Shown one piece after another: positions 49,016 through 57,136 of a stretch of DNA of 60,934 bases. Every line of letters begins with the position of its first letter. Position 1 is the first letter of the stretch. Below the pieces are notes generated by a model. The model had not been told where the DNA came from and made no database searches. It saw nothing but the letters and a program-made list of their open reading frames with translations. The stretch lies in contig NZ_BCVE01000026.1 of NCBI RefSeq assembly GCF_001591585.1, positions 1 through 60,934 of the forward strand, read 5' to 3'. The DNA is from Niallia circulans NBRC 13626 (GTDB taxonomy: Bacteria > Bacillota > Bacilli > Bacillales > Cytobacillaceae). Both the position numbers and the translations under genes were made by a program.

Positions 49016-50176
49016 TTAAATAATATTTAGACTACTTAATAACGGAGAAACGATTTGTTTATGGGAATCATCTAAGTAACTTAAAGGAAGTTTAGCGAAT
49101 AATTTATTACCCGAATTTAGTAATTTCCCAATAGATTTAACTAGATAATCTGTCGACCCTAACGCTAGACCTTTATAGCACTCAAAGAATGGATCCCCTT
49201 TATCTTCTATACCTTCTAATATCTCTAAGGCCAAATCCGTTTCACCAATCTTCGCATAAAAATGCGCTTGTTCAATCTTAGACGAATCTTTAATTTCAGT
49301 TTCGGTATTTACTCCCCAAAAAGTACGTAAAAAAGGATAGTCATTTTCTAATACATACATTAACTTATCCTCAAGATTATACTCTTGTAAATAACCAACA
49401 TATTCATCTAAGTATTTAACCGCCATTTCGTAATCTTCAAAGAAATACGAAAGGCTCATATTATAATAAGCGAAAAAGTTGAATCTCGCGCATGTTAGTG
49501 GTGAAAGAATTAAAGAATTTAAATAAAATCTAGCTTTCTTCTCTTCTCCTTTTGCAAAAAGATACACATTTGCTAAAATCTCATTTAACCTCAATTGAAA
49601 TGTCTCTTTTAAATAATCATTCATTTTCTTACTTTCTAAATTTAAAGTAATTTCCACAGACATCTCAAGAACCCTTTTGTAATGACCTTTCTTATAATAC
49701 AAATATGCAACTAGTATCTTTTTAAAAATCACCATGTCATACGATTTGACTTTAATGCTATTTAATTGCTTTTCTATATCTTTAATTGATAAATCTTGAG
49801 TTTGAAATTTATAGGCGATACTATACACTTGATGCCACTCTTTACAGGTTGTATTCGATGTATCCATAGTCTTCAAAGCTTTGCCTAACTCATCCAATAA
49901 ACCATTAATAGATAAATACTCAAGCGAAAGCCTTGTGTTTTGTTGTTGTCTCTCTACGATAAAAATTTCTATCGCTTCGATCATTAACTTTTGCTCGTTA
50001 TTTGGATTCAGAAATTTAAGTGATTTTAATACATTATAGAAAGATAAATCATTTTTATAGTTAAAAAACTTCGAAAATGTACTATGATGAACATTAATAT
50101 TTGCTGCTAACTCGGTTGAATTAATATCATATGTAACGCGTTCCATTTCTGATAATAAGAGTCGACGAAGTGGCAT
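49016..50176 (-). CDS. aimR: AimR, arbitrium peptide receptor
   Basis: 386 residues. An N-terminal helix-turn-helix (STELAANINVHHSTFSKFF, about 20-40) is followed by helical TPR-like repeats. Several segments correspond to phi3T AimR in order: KEWHQVYSIAYKF, LNSIKVKSYDMVIFKKIL, FQLRLNEILANVYLF, FFAYYNMSLSYFFEDYE, FLRTFWGVNTE and LFAKLPLSYL near the end. AimR is a peptide-sensing DNA-binding regulator of the RRNPP group that drives lysis until arbitrium peptide accumulates, then lets the phage enter lysogeny. AAAGGAG precedes the ATG. The gene is AT-rich like the whole locus. A GTTCAC/GTGAAC operator lies 80 bp upstream. Confidence 0.92.
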   Translation of the reverse strand: MPLRRLLLSEMERVTYDINSTELAANINVHHSTFSKFFNYKNDLSFYNVLKSLKFLNPNNEQKLMIEAIEIFIVERQQQNTRLSLEYLSINGLLDELGKALKTMDTSNTTCKEWHQVYSIAYKFQTQDLSIKDIEKQLNSIKVKSYDMVIFKKILVAYLYYKKGHYKRVLEMSVEITLNLESKKMNDYLKETFQLRLNEILANVYLFAKGEEKKARFYLNSLILSPLTCARFNFFAYYNMSLSYFFEDYEMAVKYLDEYVGYLQEYNLEDKLMYVLENDYPFLRTFWGVNTETEIKDSSKIEQAHFYAKIGETDLALEILEGIEDKGDPFFECYKGLALGSTDYLVKSIGKLLNSGNKLFAKLPLSYLDDSHKQIVSPLLSSLNII

Positions 50177-50257
50177 ATTGTTTATCTCCTTTGTTTTAAA
50201 TTAACCTAGGTAGGTAGAAATAATTACAAATATCTGTTATATTTATAGTATACTACA

Positions 50258-50279
50258 AATGTTCATATATGTGAACATT
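50258..50279. promoter_or_regulatory. palindromic operator upstream of aimR
   Basis: AATGTTCA and TGAACATT arms (8 bp) around a 6-bp spacer, in the aimR/XRE divergent intergenic region. It covers the -35 area of the weak leftward promoter (TATAAA or TATACT boxes at 50239-50255) and lies in the leader of the rightward gene. Confidence 0.65.
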
Positions 50280-50308
50280 TTTGTCCAAAAAATTAACGGA
50301 GGTGTAAG

Positions 50309-50509
50309 ATGATTAGTTATGACCCCTTATTTAAAACTTTAAAGTTTAGAAATTTAGTCATTAGTGATTTAAGGAATAAACCTTTACATCCAACTACAAT
50401 TGCTAAAATTAATCGCGGTGAATCTATATCCCTTACTAAAGTTGATGAACTATGTAAGGTTTTGAATGTAAAAATACAGGATATAGTAGAAATTATTATA
50501 GAAGATTAA
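50309..50509 (+). CDS. Cro-like HTH regulator divergent from aimR
   Basis: 66 residues, YozG/Cro-type: HPTTIAKINRGESISLTKVD forms the turn and recognition helix, then ELCKVLNVKIQDIVEII. Strong GGAGGTG before the ATG. It is AT-rich like aimR and shares an operator-bearing intergenic region with it. It is the leading candidate for the protein that binds the GTTCAC/GTGAAC palindromes and for the lysogeny repressor working with arbitrium. Confidence 0.75.
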   Translation: MISYDPLFKTLKFRNLVISDLRNKPLHPTTIAKINRGESISLTKVDELCKVLNVKIQDIVEIIIED

Positions 50510-50560
50510 ATCAATTACATAAATATGAGGTGAAGCGCCACGAAACGGGTCGGAAGGTGC

Positions 50561-50770
50561 TTGATCGGCGACTATCGTAAGCGTATGAAACTAACGCAAA
50601 CACAACTCGGCGAACTAGTCGGCATGGATAAGTCCCGCGTATCGGATTACGAAAACTTGCGCTACGTAATGAAAGTCGATACCGCGAAACCATTTGCCGA
50701 TGTATTCAATTGCTCCATCGAAGAACTTTACGAATGGGTCGACGACGAATCAAGCGACACGGAAGGGTAA
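50561..50770 (+). CDS. second XRE regulator in the arbitrium region
   Basis: 69 residues: MKLTQTQLGELVGMDKSRVS then DYENLR and FNCSIEELYEW, a standard XRE domain. TTG 50561 with AAGGTG close upstream gives the full domain; ATG 50585 would truncate its first helix. Its codon use matches the GC-richer phage genes and not the AT-rich gene before it, so the two regulators have different histories. It converges on the primase gene. Confidence 0.7.
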   Translation: MIGDYRKRMKLTQTQLGELVGMDKSRVSDYENLRYVMKVDTAKPFADVFNCSIEELYEWVDDESSDTEG

Positions 50771-50787
50771 GCGAATTAAAACATTAC

Positions 50788-51783
50788 TTACCCGAGGCGC
50801 AATGTACTCAAATTCACGTACAAAGAACTACGACCTTCCGCCCGAGCAACCGCATCCCTCAACGAAGCCACTCCGAACTTCATCAACGCCTCATTCGCGT
50901 CCTTCACCCGCTGATCCACTCGCACATGTCCGATTCGCACTCGCCCTTTCAACGCCTGCTCTATTTCCGCTCGTAACTTTTCGCCAGCCTTATCGTTATC
51001 CGTTGCGATGAGTAATTCTTCGATTGGCGACGTTAAAATTAAATCGCGCTTAAACTCGTTAAAACTTGCCCCGCCAGTAGCCAGCGCATCGTAGCCAGCA
51101 ACGCGCCAACTTAACGCATCAATCTCTGCCTCGCAAATTAATGCGGTCTTGCCTACTCGGTCGATTCCGAATAGCAACTCACGGATTGGCCACGCTCCTT
51201 TCGCATACCAAAACACCTTGCCGCGTGTTTGGCGATACTTTACGTTCGCAAGTCGGCCGTCCGCTTGTCTCCACGGTATCACGACCGCATGACTTTTCGC
51301 ATCGAACTTTATTCCTATTTCCGATTGGAAGTTCGCTCCAATTCCGCGCGACTCTAAATACGAATAATCCTCGGCGTATTGCGCCAGGAACTCGGCACCC
51401 AACGCTTGCCTAATGCGCTGGGGCTTTACGTGTATTTTGCGCAATTGGATCGGCGCATTTTCGTCGGCTGCAAACGGAGCATATTCCGCCAATAAATAGT
51501 CTTCCGTTTCTTCCGCCGTTTCGTTGCGCAGGAATGCGAGTAATTTTACAAGGCCGCCGCTGGACCATTCGTTGTCATAGGCGCCGCTGTCGTGGAAGGT
51601 GCCCGCCGGATAGTCACCGTGTTGTTCGAGCCGCACGAAAAAGCTAGGCGTTCGATCATAGCGAAAAGGACTGGCTGCGATTAACTTGTCGCTGGACCAA
51701 TTCGGTCGAGTCCATGCGAATTGTTCGAGTTCCGTACGTACGTCAATGTCAACCGGTTGATTGCGTATATATACCTCCGCCAA
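50788..51783 (-). CDS. TOPRIM DNA primase
   Basis: 331 residues from a TTG start (AAGGAGG upstream). TOPRIM motifs are TALICEAEIDALSW and LLIATDNDKAGEKL. The N-terminus contains SPFRYDRTPSFFV, the CHC2-neighbour motif of DnaG-like primases, but the zinc cysteines themselves are missing. It makes RNA primers with the replicative helicase encoded at 52193. Zinc-ribbon microproteins encoded between the two might replace the missing finger, which is only a guess. Confidence 0.8.
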   Translation of the reverse strand: MAEVYIRNQPVDIDVRTELEQFAWTRPNWSSDKLIAASPFRYDRTPSFFVRLEQHGDYPAGTFHDSGAYDNEWSSGGLVKLLAFLRNETAEETEDYLLAEYAPFAADENAPIQLRKIHVKPQRIRQALGAEFLAQYAEDYSYLESRGIGANFQSEIGIKFDAKSHAVVIPWRQADGRLANVKYRQTRGKVFWYAKGAWPIRELLFGIDRVGKTALICEAEIDALSWRVAGYDALATGGASFNEFKRDLILTSPIEELLIATDNDKAGEKLRAEIEQALKGRVRIGHVRVDQRVKDANEALMKFGVASLRDAVARAEGRSSLYVNLSTLRLG

Positions 51784-51893
51784 TGGTAACGCCTCCTTTG
51801 TAATAAACTTGTAATAATATCTTACAATAACAGTACACATGTACGCAATAGAAATGTTCGTAATAGCGAATTTTGTCGAATCTTAGTTTCGTG

Positions 51894-52031
51894 CTATTCA
51901 TTAGTTTTCTTATAATCATCTGCACATTCTTTACAACAAAACACTTTTCCATATTGTTTGTAATCAAGACCTAACAGGGTTAAAACTTCACTTTTGCAAT
52001 ATTCACATTTAGTACCATCAGAAAAATTCAT
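51894..52031 (-). CDS. zinc-ribbon microprotein, 45 aa
   Basis: MNFSDGTKCEYCKSEVLTLL then VFCCKECADDYKK: two CxxC knuckles of a zinc ribbon. AT-rich. AAGGA lies ahead of the ATG. Located between helicase and primase. Confidence 0.55.
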   Translation of the reverse strand: MNFSDGTKCEYCKSEVLTLLGLDYKQYGKVFCCKECADDYKKTNE

Positions 52032-52057
52032 TCATACCATTCCTTCACAATAGTTAT

Positions 52058-52180
52058 CTACTTCTTATTTTTCAATTTATTTTCATAACGTACAACTACC
52101 TCACATGCCCTGCAATAATAACTAACTACCTTTCTGTCCGGGTATTCTCGCCCGCATCTTTTGCAAATCTTCTTTTCCAT
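52058..52180 (-). CDS. zinc-ribbon microprotein, 40 aa
   Basis: MEKKICKRCGREYPDRK then YYCRACEVVVRYE: a CxxC...CxxC ribbon with a basic tail. GGAGAA precedes the ATG. Not recognised beyond the zinc site. Confidence 0.55.
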   Translation of the reverse strand: MEKKICKRCGREYPDRKVVSYYCRACEVVVRYENKLKNKK

Positions 52181-52192
52181 AAACGCTTTCTC

Positions 52193-53539
52193 CTAAAATG
52201 CAAATTGTTTCGCCGCTTCCTCACCGGTTGGCAACTCTCGCAACACTCCATAATCGAATAATGCCGTCAATTCCAAGCGAAAATCCTCTCCGCCATTACG
52301 CCCCTTTTCGATACCTAACATCGCTATATGCTGCTTCTCTACGCTGTCAAATCCGATTAGATTCGTCGCAATATCGAGCAATCGTTTCGATGTTTTCACT
52401 TGGTCACGCGTCGGCATTTTCAACTCGCGTTCGCCAGCATCATCGGTTTGTTTTTTCTCAACGGTCGCCTGCACGGTATAAAAGCCAACGACATCATGAT
52501 CGCCGATTATCTGCTCGAATCTAGTTGCCGCATATTCTGCCGCACCGCCAGCCGTTTTGTTTGCGTTCTTTCCATATACATCAGTCAGTCCGTAGAATGG
52601 GTCGATAACAACCGCATCCACTCCGCCTTGCATTAATTCGCGTTCTAAATCGTCGAGTGTTCTCGTTAATTCCTTTCCGCTTTTCCCTTGAAAGAATAAC
52701 TGCCCCGGATAATAGGAATCCAGCGTGTCAATCACTTCTATGAATTTATCGCGAACAATATCGTCTAAATTTCCGCTAAGGATTTTCTTGTTCGGAATTC
52801 CTACCTTACGCCCTAATTCGTCGACCAATAACTCGTCGGTTGCCGTTGCGATAGATATTAACCTCGCAATAGAAACGTATTCCTTTACTTCGTAAGATTT
52901 CCATAAAACTTTCGCACCTTGACGCAATAATGAGTCGATGATTTTTGCGCTAAGGTATGATTTACCGCGACCTGATTCGCCCATGATTCCGTAAATGTCG
53001 CCGCTGAACCATCCGCCAATTTCCTGCGTAAGTCCTTTAAACGGCGTGTCCCAACGCTTGGCGGATTTCCCTTCTGCGCGCTTTTCATACTCCGCCTTGA
53101 CGTCCGATTTAATTTCGGTCAGCGTTCGGCCAATTGATTTTCGAACACTTGTTCTCATTATAGCCGATGATAGGTCGTCTTGCAACCACTTTAGCACGTC
53201 AACTCCGTTCGGAATTTCTTCGAGTTTCTTCGCTAGTTCGCCGCTATTTACAAGGTCGATTATGTGATTTTTCGCTGCTTGCCCTTTGATTTTACCCGCA
53301 AGATATTCGTATTGATCGCTGACCATTGGCGTATAATTGAACGACGGGCATTGCGCCACCACGTTCGCATAGGAAGGTGCAGCGCCGCCGTTTTTCGCCG
53401 AGTAGTCCGTTATGAATCGATAGGTTGCCCGCTCGCCGTCCGTTGTCAGGTCGCGTTCGGTGATGCCGTACTTGACGAGTGCTTGCGGGTTATTTTCGTC
53501 GATGATTTTCGAAAATAGTAAGTTTGCGTGTTGACTCAT
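52193..53539 (-). CDS. DnaB-like replicative helicase
   Basis: 448 residues. An N-terminal helical domain is followed by a RecA-like motor with Walker A GESGRGKSYL (about 192), Walker B VDAVVIDPFYG (about 310) and a DnaB-type sensor region. Ring helicase for the phage fork, working with the TOPRIM primase just downstream and the DnaC-like loader at 54722. Confidence 0.85.
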   Translation of the reverse strand: MSQHANLLFSKIIDENNPQALVKYGITERDLTTDGERATYRFITDYSAKNGGAAPSYANVVAQCPSFNYTPMVSDQYEYLAGKIKGQAAKNHIIDLVNSGELAKKLEEIPNGVDVLKWLQDDLSSAIMRTSVRKSIGRTLTEIKSDVKAEYEKRAEGKSAKRWDTPFKGLTQEIGGWFSGDIYGIMGESGRGKSYLSAKIIDSLLRQGAKVLWKSYEVKEYVSIARLISIATATDELLVDELGRKVGIPNKKILSGNLDDIVRDKFIEVIDTLDSYYPGQLFFQGKSGKELTRTLDDLERELMQGGVDAVVIDPFYGLTDVYGKNANKTAGGAAEYAATRFEQIIGDHDVVGFYTVQATVEKKQTDDAGERELKMPTRDQVKTSKRLLDIATNLIGFDSVEKQHIAMLGIEKGRNGGEDFRLELTALFDYGVLRELPTGEEAAKQFAF

Positions 53540-53753
53540 TTCGTCAGCTCCTTTCGGTTGCTTATCCGTTTATCAGTACTTTATAACAAGTGATTATTCT
53601 TGGCAATACCGCCTAAATCGCTGTCCTTAATATCCATTGTTTACCAGCTATTGTTCTTATATGAAAGTATATTGTTCCACCATTAGATTTCTGTTCCACT
53701 CACCCCAAATCACAGAACTAGGCCAAATATCACATTTTAATATTTTTTTTTAT
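53540..53753 (-). other. 214-bp intergenic region before the helicase gene
   Basis: No convincing gene. The minus strand shows two TGGAACA motifs about 20 bp apart and a possible promoter (TTGCCA, TATAAA with a short 15-bp spacer) before the helicase. An A-run at the far end follows no clear hairpin. Confidence 0.4.
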
Positions 53754-54335
53754 TCATCGTTTGATTTCGCATATCTTCTTCAATTCCGCTTCCACTTCCG
53801 CAATCTTTGCCGCATACTCCTGTTCGCCAGTCTCCGCGAACTTCTTACGATTCCAATTCGCAATATCCAGTAAGTTATCGATTTGGTCGGCGCGTTCCTT
53901 TCGGGCTGCCTTTCGCCTTTCCGCTTCCTGCGCTGACAATTCCCTTGCGGTCGGCTTGCGTGGTTCCTTCGGTTGTTTCCCGTACAGCATGCGCATCTCC
54001 TCCATTCCTCTATTAAACTCTCGCTCAATAATCTCGCTTTCTCTTTCGGTTAATGGCGACATGTAATCCGTCAAGTCAATCGTCGGCTGTCCGACCGTGG
54101 TTAAATATTCATCCGCGTTGGCTGCCGGCGCAACTAACGTTAAATCTTCGACGTCTGCTTCGAGCCATTCCAGCGTAAATGCTCCATGCAATTCGTATAC
54201 CATTTCGGTCCATTCTTCGTCGGGATATTCGTAATGTTCTTTGCGTCGACCATCTACGACGAATACTTGCGGCCAGTAGCCAGCGACACGGACCAAATCG
54301 CCGAAGTTAAATTGCGGTTTCTTTTCGTTGGTCAT
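53754..54335 (-). CDS. conserved-looking phage protein, 193 aa
   Basis: An N-terminal barrel-like domain (FNFGDLVRVAGYWPQVFVVD, then YPDEEWTEMVYEL) of a type common in Bacillus phages is followed from about residue 95 by a long charged coiled coil. Function unknown; the first domain suggests nucleic-acid or protein binding. Confidence 0.6.
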   Translation of the reverse strand: MTNEKKPQFNFGDLVRVAGYWPQVFVVDGRRKEHYEYPDEEWTEMVYELHGAFTLEWLEADVEDLTLVAPAANADEYLTTVGQPTIDLTDYMSPLTERESEIIEREFNRGMEEMRMLYGKQPKEPRKPTARELSAQEAERRKAARKERADQIDNLLDIANWNRKKFAETGEQEYAAKIAEVEAELKKICEIKR

Positions 54336-54525
54336 TCGGTTGCCTCCTTATCGTTGTAGCTATAGCGTTTAATAATTCATTGAGACTTACTTCGACTGCA
54401 ATACGACTATATGTGAACGAATCAATTACTTCTTTTCTATGACGGAAGGTTTCGCCGACTCCCAATCCAGTTTGAATCGCGAATTGTATTAAGCATTTTC
54501 GTTCAAACACTATATCCTTGGTCAT
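54307..54525 (-). CDS. hypothetical protein, 72 aa
   Basis: Starts MTKDIVFERKCLIQFAIQTG. Helical. Overlaps the following gene by 29 nt and the preceding one by 4 nt. Not recognised. Confidence 0.5.
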   Translation of the reverse strand: MTKDIVFERKCLIQFAIQTGLGVGETFRHRKEVIDSFTYSRIAVEVSLNELLNAIATTIRRQPNDQRKETAI

Positions 54526-54725
54526 TCGACGGACTCCTTTCTGAACGTTGTGGAAATCGGAAACACCTCACGCCCATCATCGTTTATTATTTTGAATATT
54601 AGTTGGCTATGTGACGGATGAACTTGCGTAACTGTGTATGTCTTTCCCTTCGTTGTTCCGTCGGGGAAACCGCACCAAGCCACCGCGATTAATTTGTCGC
54701 CTACTTTGATATCCCCGTTCTTCAC
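54522..54725 (-). CDS. SH3/KOW-like small phage protein, 67 aa
   Basis: GTG start overlapping the stop of the DnaC-like gene (GTGA). It reads KVGDKLIAVAWCGFPDGTTK and GKTYTVTQVHPS, the pattern of small beta barrels such as the VGE-family proteins at 33215, 56172 and 56924, though more distant. Function unknown. Confidence 0.6.
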   Translation of the reverse strand: MKNGDIKVGDKLIAVAWCGFPDGTTKGKTYTVTQVHPSHSQLIFKIINDDGREVFPISTTFRKESVE

Positions 54726-55477
54726 TTTCGCATCCCCCTTTGCGATTTCCCTACGAACCCCAACTCGGCACATTGATCGCGCATTCTATCGTAAAGCCTC
54801 GCGTCAAATACTCGTTCCATTTCCACCAATGGCAAGTTCGAAGTGTACACCGTCGGCAATCCGTTCGTCACACGCGCATTAATTACTGCATGTAAGTCGC
54901 CGCGGAATGCCTCGGTTGCATTGCGGACACCAATATCGTCGAGCACTGCGAACGGCGCCGTCTTAGCTGCTTGCATTTGGCGATAATACTGACGGCTTGC
55001 CTCTTCGCCAATGTCGGCCGGAATGTTGCTGCGGTTAAACTCGTTGAACAACGTTTGCCAGGCGTTGACATCGAGCATATAAGCCGGAAGAGAACGCGCC
55101 TGCCTACCGCGCTTTAAACTTCCGATATAATGTTGCGTTAAATATTCATTCAAGATCGCGCTTGCTGTCGTCGTTTTACCCGTGCCAGGACTTGCGCTGT
55201 AAAGATAAAGCGATTTTATGCGGTCGCCAGTCACATCATCGAATTGCCGTTCGAATGTTCCTACGTATGCCTCCACCGATTTATATACTTTCGCTTGTTC
55301 CGCTCTTGCTGGCGAATTCGCTACCGTCACGAGTCTATAATCGTTGGGCACTCCACTCGCTCGCAGTCGGCTGTTCGTCGCGATGAAATGCGGGCACTGG
55401 AAATTGCACGATTTGCCGTTCGCGACGGTGCAACGGTCGGCTAATACGCATTTGCTTGCGTGATCGTTCGTTGTCAT
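54722..55477 (-). CDS. DnaC-like helicase loader
   Basis: 251 residues from ATG 55477 (GGAGAG upstream). Cysteine-rich N-terminus (CVLADRCTVANGKSCNFQCP), then an AAA+ core: Walker A SASPGTGKTTTAS (about 100), Walker B FAVLDDIGVR and VYTSNLP sensor. It would load the DnaB-like helicase. The N-terminal cysteines may bind zinc, which is uncommon in DnaC but seen in some phage loaders. Confidence 0.8.
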   Translation of the reverse strand: MTTNDHASKCVLADRCTVANGKSCNFQCPHFIATNSRLRASGVPNDYRLVTVANSPARAEQAKVYKSVEAYVGTFERQFDDVTGDRIKSLYLYSASPGTGKTTTASAILNEYLTQHYIGSLKRGRQARSLPAYMLDVNAWQTLFNEFNRSNIPADIGEEASRQYYRQMQAAKTAPFAVLDDIGVRNATEAFRGDLHAVINARVTNGLPTVYTSNLPLVEMERVFDARLYDRMRDQCAELGFVGKSQRGMRK

Positions 55478-56169
55478 TCGCTCACTCTCCTCTCTTTTTC
55501 TGCATAACATTCATTTACATATCTGATATAATCTTCTTTTGACATATCGTTTTCCTTAGCCAAATAGTCAATTAGTTTATCGAACTTCACAGTTTCAAGA
55601 CTGTATCGGGAATTGTAGGATTTAAACCACTCGAAAGGGTTTTTATCACCTTTAGACCTATTTAAAGTATCTTCTATAAGAATCATATTCTCTTTTACTG
55701 AACCTACTTTGCCCGTAGATAACGTAATGAAATGATCCCAAACTAAATTGGATTCTGCACCGCTCAACGCACACTTCCCTTGGAATGAATCTAAAATATC
55801 GCCTAATTCATTTTTAGTGATGGTCGCTGGCAATCCGAGATGTTTAGCTCTTTTTCTATGTTGAATCGCAGCCATTGCTAAAGGATTTTCTCTTGCCCAC
55901 TTAGCAGAAGCATTTCTGCACTTATCGTAGTTTTCGACACGATATTTTTTATGACGTGATTTTTCTTTATCTTCATTAAGTTTCCTGTAAATTGCTTTTG
56001 CAGAACTTTCGCAAGATTTACATCTGGCATTTCGACCACCAACCCCTAATCTGTTTCGATAAAAATCGAATAAAGGTTTTGTTTCGTTGCAAACAGTACA
56101 CATTTTAGCATTGAATAGGTCACCATCTATATATAACTTTACAATTTTATGCGGGGAACCTGCGGGCAA
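55474..56169 (-). CDS. HNH endonuclease with zinc finger
   Basis: 231 residues from a TTG start. An N-terminal CxxC/CxxC finger (KMCTVCNETK, NARCKSCESS) and a C-terminal HNH fold (GKCALSG, LVWDHFITLSTGK, NMILIEDTLNRSKG) are seen. AT-rich with unlike codon use: a free-standing homing-type nuclease inserted between the loader gene and the VGE-family pair. It overlaps the loader start by 4 nt. Confidence 0.8.
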   Translation of the reverse strand: MPAGSPHKIVKLYIDGDLFNAKMCTVCNETKPLFDFYRNRLGVGGRNARCKSCESSAKAIYRKLNEDKEKSRHKKYRVENYDKCRNASAKWARENPLAMAAIQHRKRAKHLGLPATITKNELGDILDSFQGKCALSGAESNLVWDHFITLSTGKVGSVKENMILIEDTLNRSKGDKNPFEWFKSYNSRYSLETVKFDKLIDYLAKENDMSKEDYIRYVNECYAEKERRVSE

Positions 56170-56171
56170 TA

Positions 56172-56927
56172 TTATTCACTCCAATCGATTGTTAAATATT
56201 CGGCAGGCACGTCTAAACCTAATGCACGGCGCAACGCTATTGCACGCCCAATATGAACGTTAAAGCAGTCGGTCGGCGCACACTTGGCGATTCCTTTTGC
56301 TCGAATTTTACCGCTACTGACTCCACGCAGGAGGCAGACAACCGTACGCTTTTCTTTATTGACGATAAATTCAACGTTACATGACCACGGATCCCAACTA
56401 TTCGGATCGTTAACGAAATATTGTTTACCGTTTCCTTTCGTATTTTTAAGACCCACCACATCGCGCTTTGCCTGTTCGATAATCTCATCGCGTTGTTGCT
56501 GCGGGGTTTTTAACGCACGTCTTGCCGCATTCCCTAATCGGTTTAATGCTTTAGCGATTTCCTCTCCGTTCAATTGAATCGAATGCCCAAATTGAACTAC
56601 CGTTTCCTTTTGCGATTTGATTACAACTTCCGCCTGTGCCTTCGCCTTAATTGCGTCCAGTAACTCTTCGTATGAGTAGTCCGTTAGTTGCTTAGTTTCC
56701 ATTTCGTTTTCCTCCTTCGGATTAACTTCCTCGATAATAACTTCGTATTCACAATCCGCTACCCCTGCGTTTACTCCTTCGAATTGAACGAATACACTCT
56801 CTACGCCTAAGCCTAACACTTCGCCCACATTTCCGTTTTTATACCGATGTTCCCAATCGTATTTATTCGTAATCAATATGCGTTCGCCTACTTTAGCCCT
56901 GCGTTTAACTGTGCGAAATTGTTTCAT
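56172..56927 (-). CDS. VGE-family phage protein with C-terminal domain, 251 aa
   Basis: Residues 1-65 (TVKRRAKVGERILITNKYDW, NGNVGEVLGLG, CEYEVIIEE) are homologous to the 66-residue protein encoded next to it. A helical linker and a C-terminal cysteine-containing domain (VEFIVNKEKRTVVCLLRGVS, then AKCAPTDCFNVHIGRAIALR) follow. The latter is shared with some Bacillus phage and Phr-like proteins of unknown role. Overlaps its paralogue by 4 nt. Confidence 0.6.
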   Translation of the reverse strand: MKQFRTVKRRAKVGERILITNKYDWEHRYKNGNVGEVLGLGVESVFVQFEGVNAGVADCEYEVIIEEVNPKEENEMETKQLTDYSYEELLDAIKAKAQAEVVIKSQKETVVQFGHSIQLNGEEIAKALNRLGNAARRALKTPQQQRDEIIEQAKRDVVGLKNTKGNGKQYFVNDPNSWDPWSCNVEFIVNKEKRTVVCLLRGVSSGKIRAKGIAKCAPTDCFNVHIGRAIALRRALGLDVPAEYLTIDWSE

Positions 56928-57124
56928 GCGCTTTCCTCCCCGATAATAACTTCGTATTCATCCTCTAAAATTAGCGCATCTTCCGAGTACACTCCGTAAC
57001 TATCCGAATCTGTTACAGTCAGAATATCGCCGTCATCATAACGCGTTTCCATAAATTGCGCATGCGTAATTAGAATACGCTCTCCAACAAGAGCTTTACG
57101 TTTTACTGTGTGAAATTCTTCCAT
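56924..57124 (-). CDS. VGE-family small phage protein, 66 aa
   Basis: TVKRKALVGERILITHAQFM, then DGDILTVTDSD and DEYEVIIGEE. A free-standing form of the N-terminal domain of its neighbour, evidently by duplication. The likely fold is a small beta barrel. Function unknown. Confidence 0.6.
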   Translation of the reverse strand: MEEFHTVKRKALVGERILITHAQFMETRYDDGDILTVTDSDSYGVYSEDALILEDEYEVIIGEESA

Positions 57125-57136
57125 CCCGCTCTCCTC

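Noticed and set aside
53588-53641. 18-codon ORF before the helicase gene
   Set aside because: No good ribosome site and no family; more likely part of an untranslated leader.
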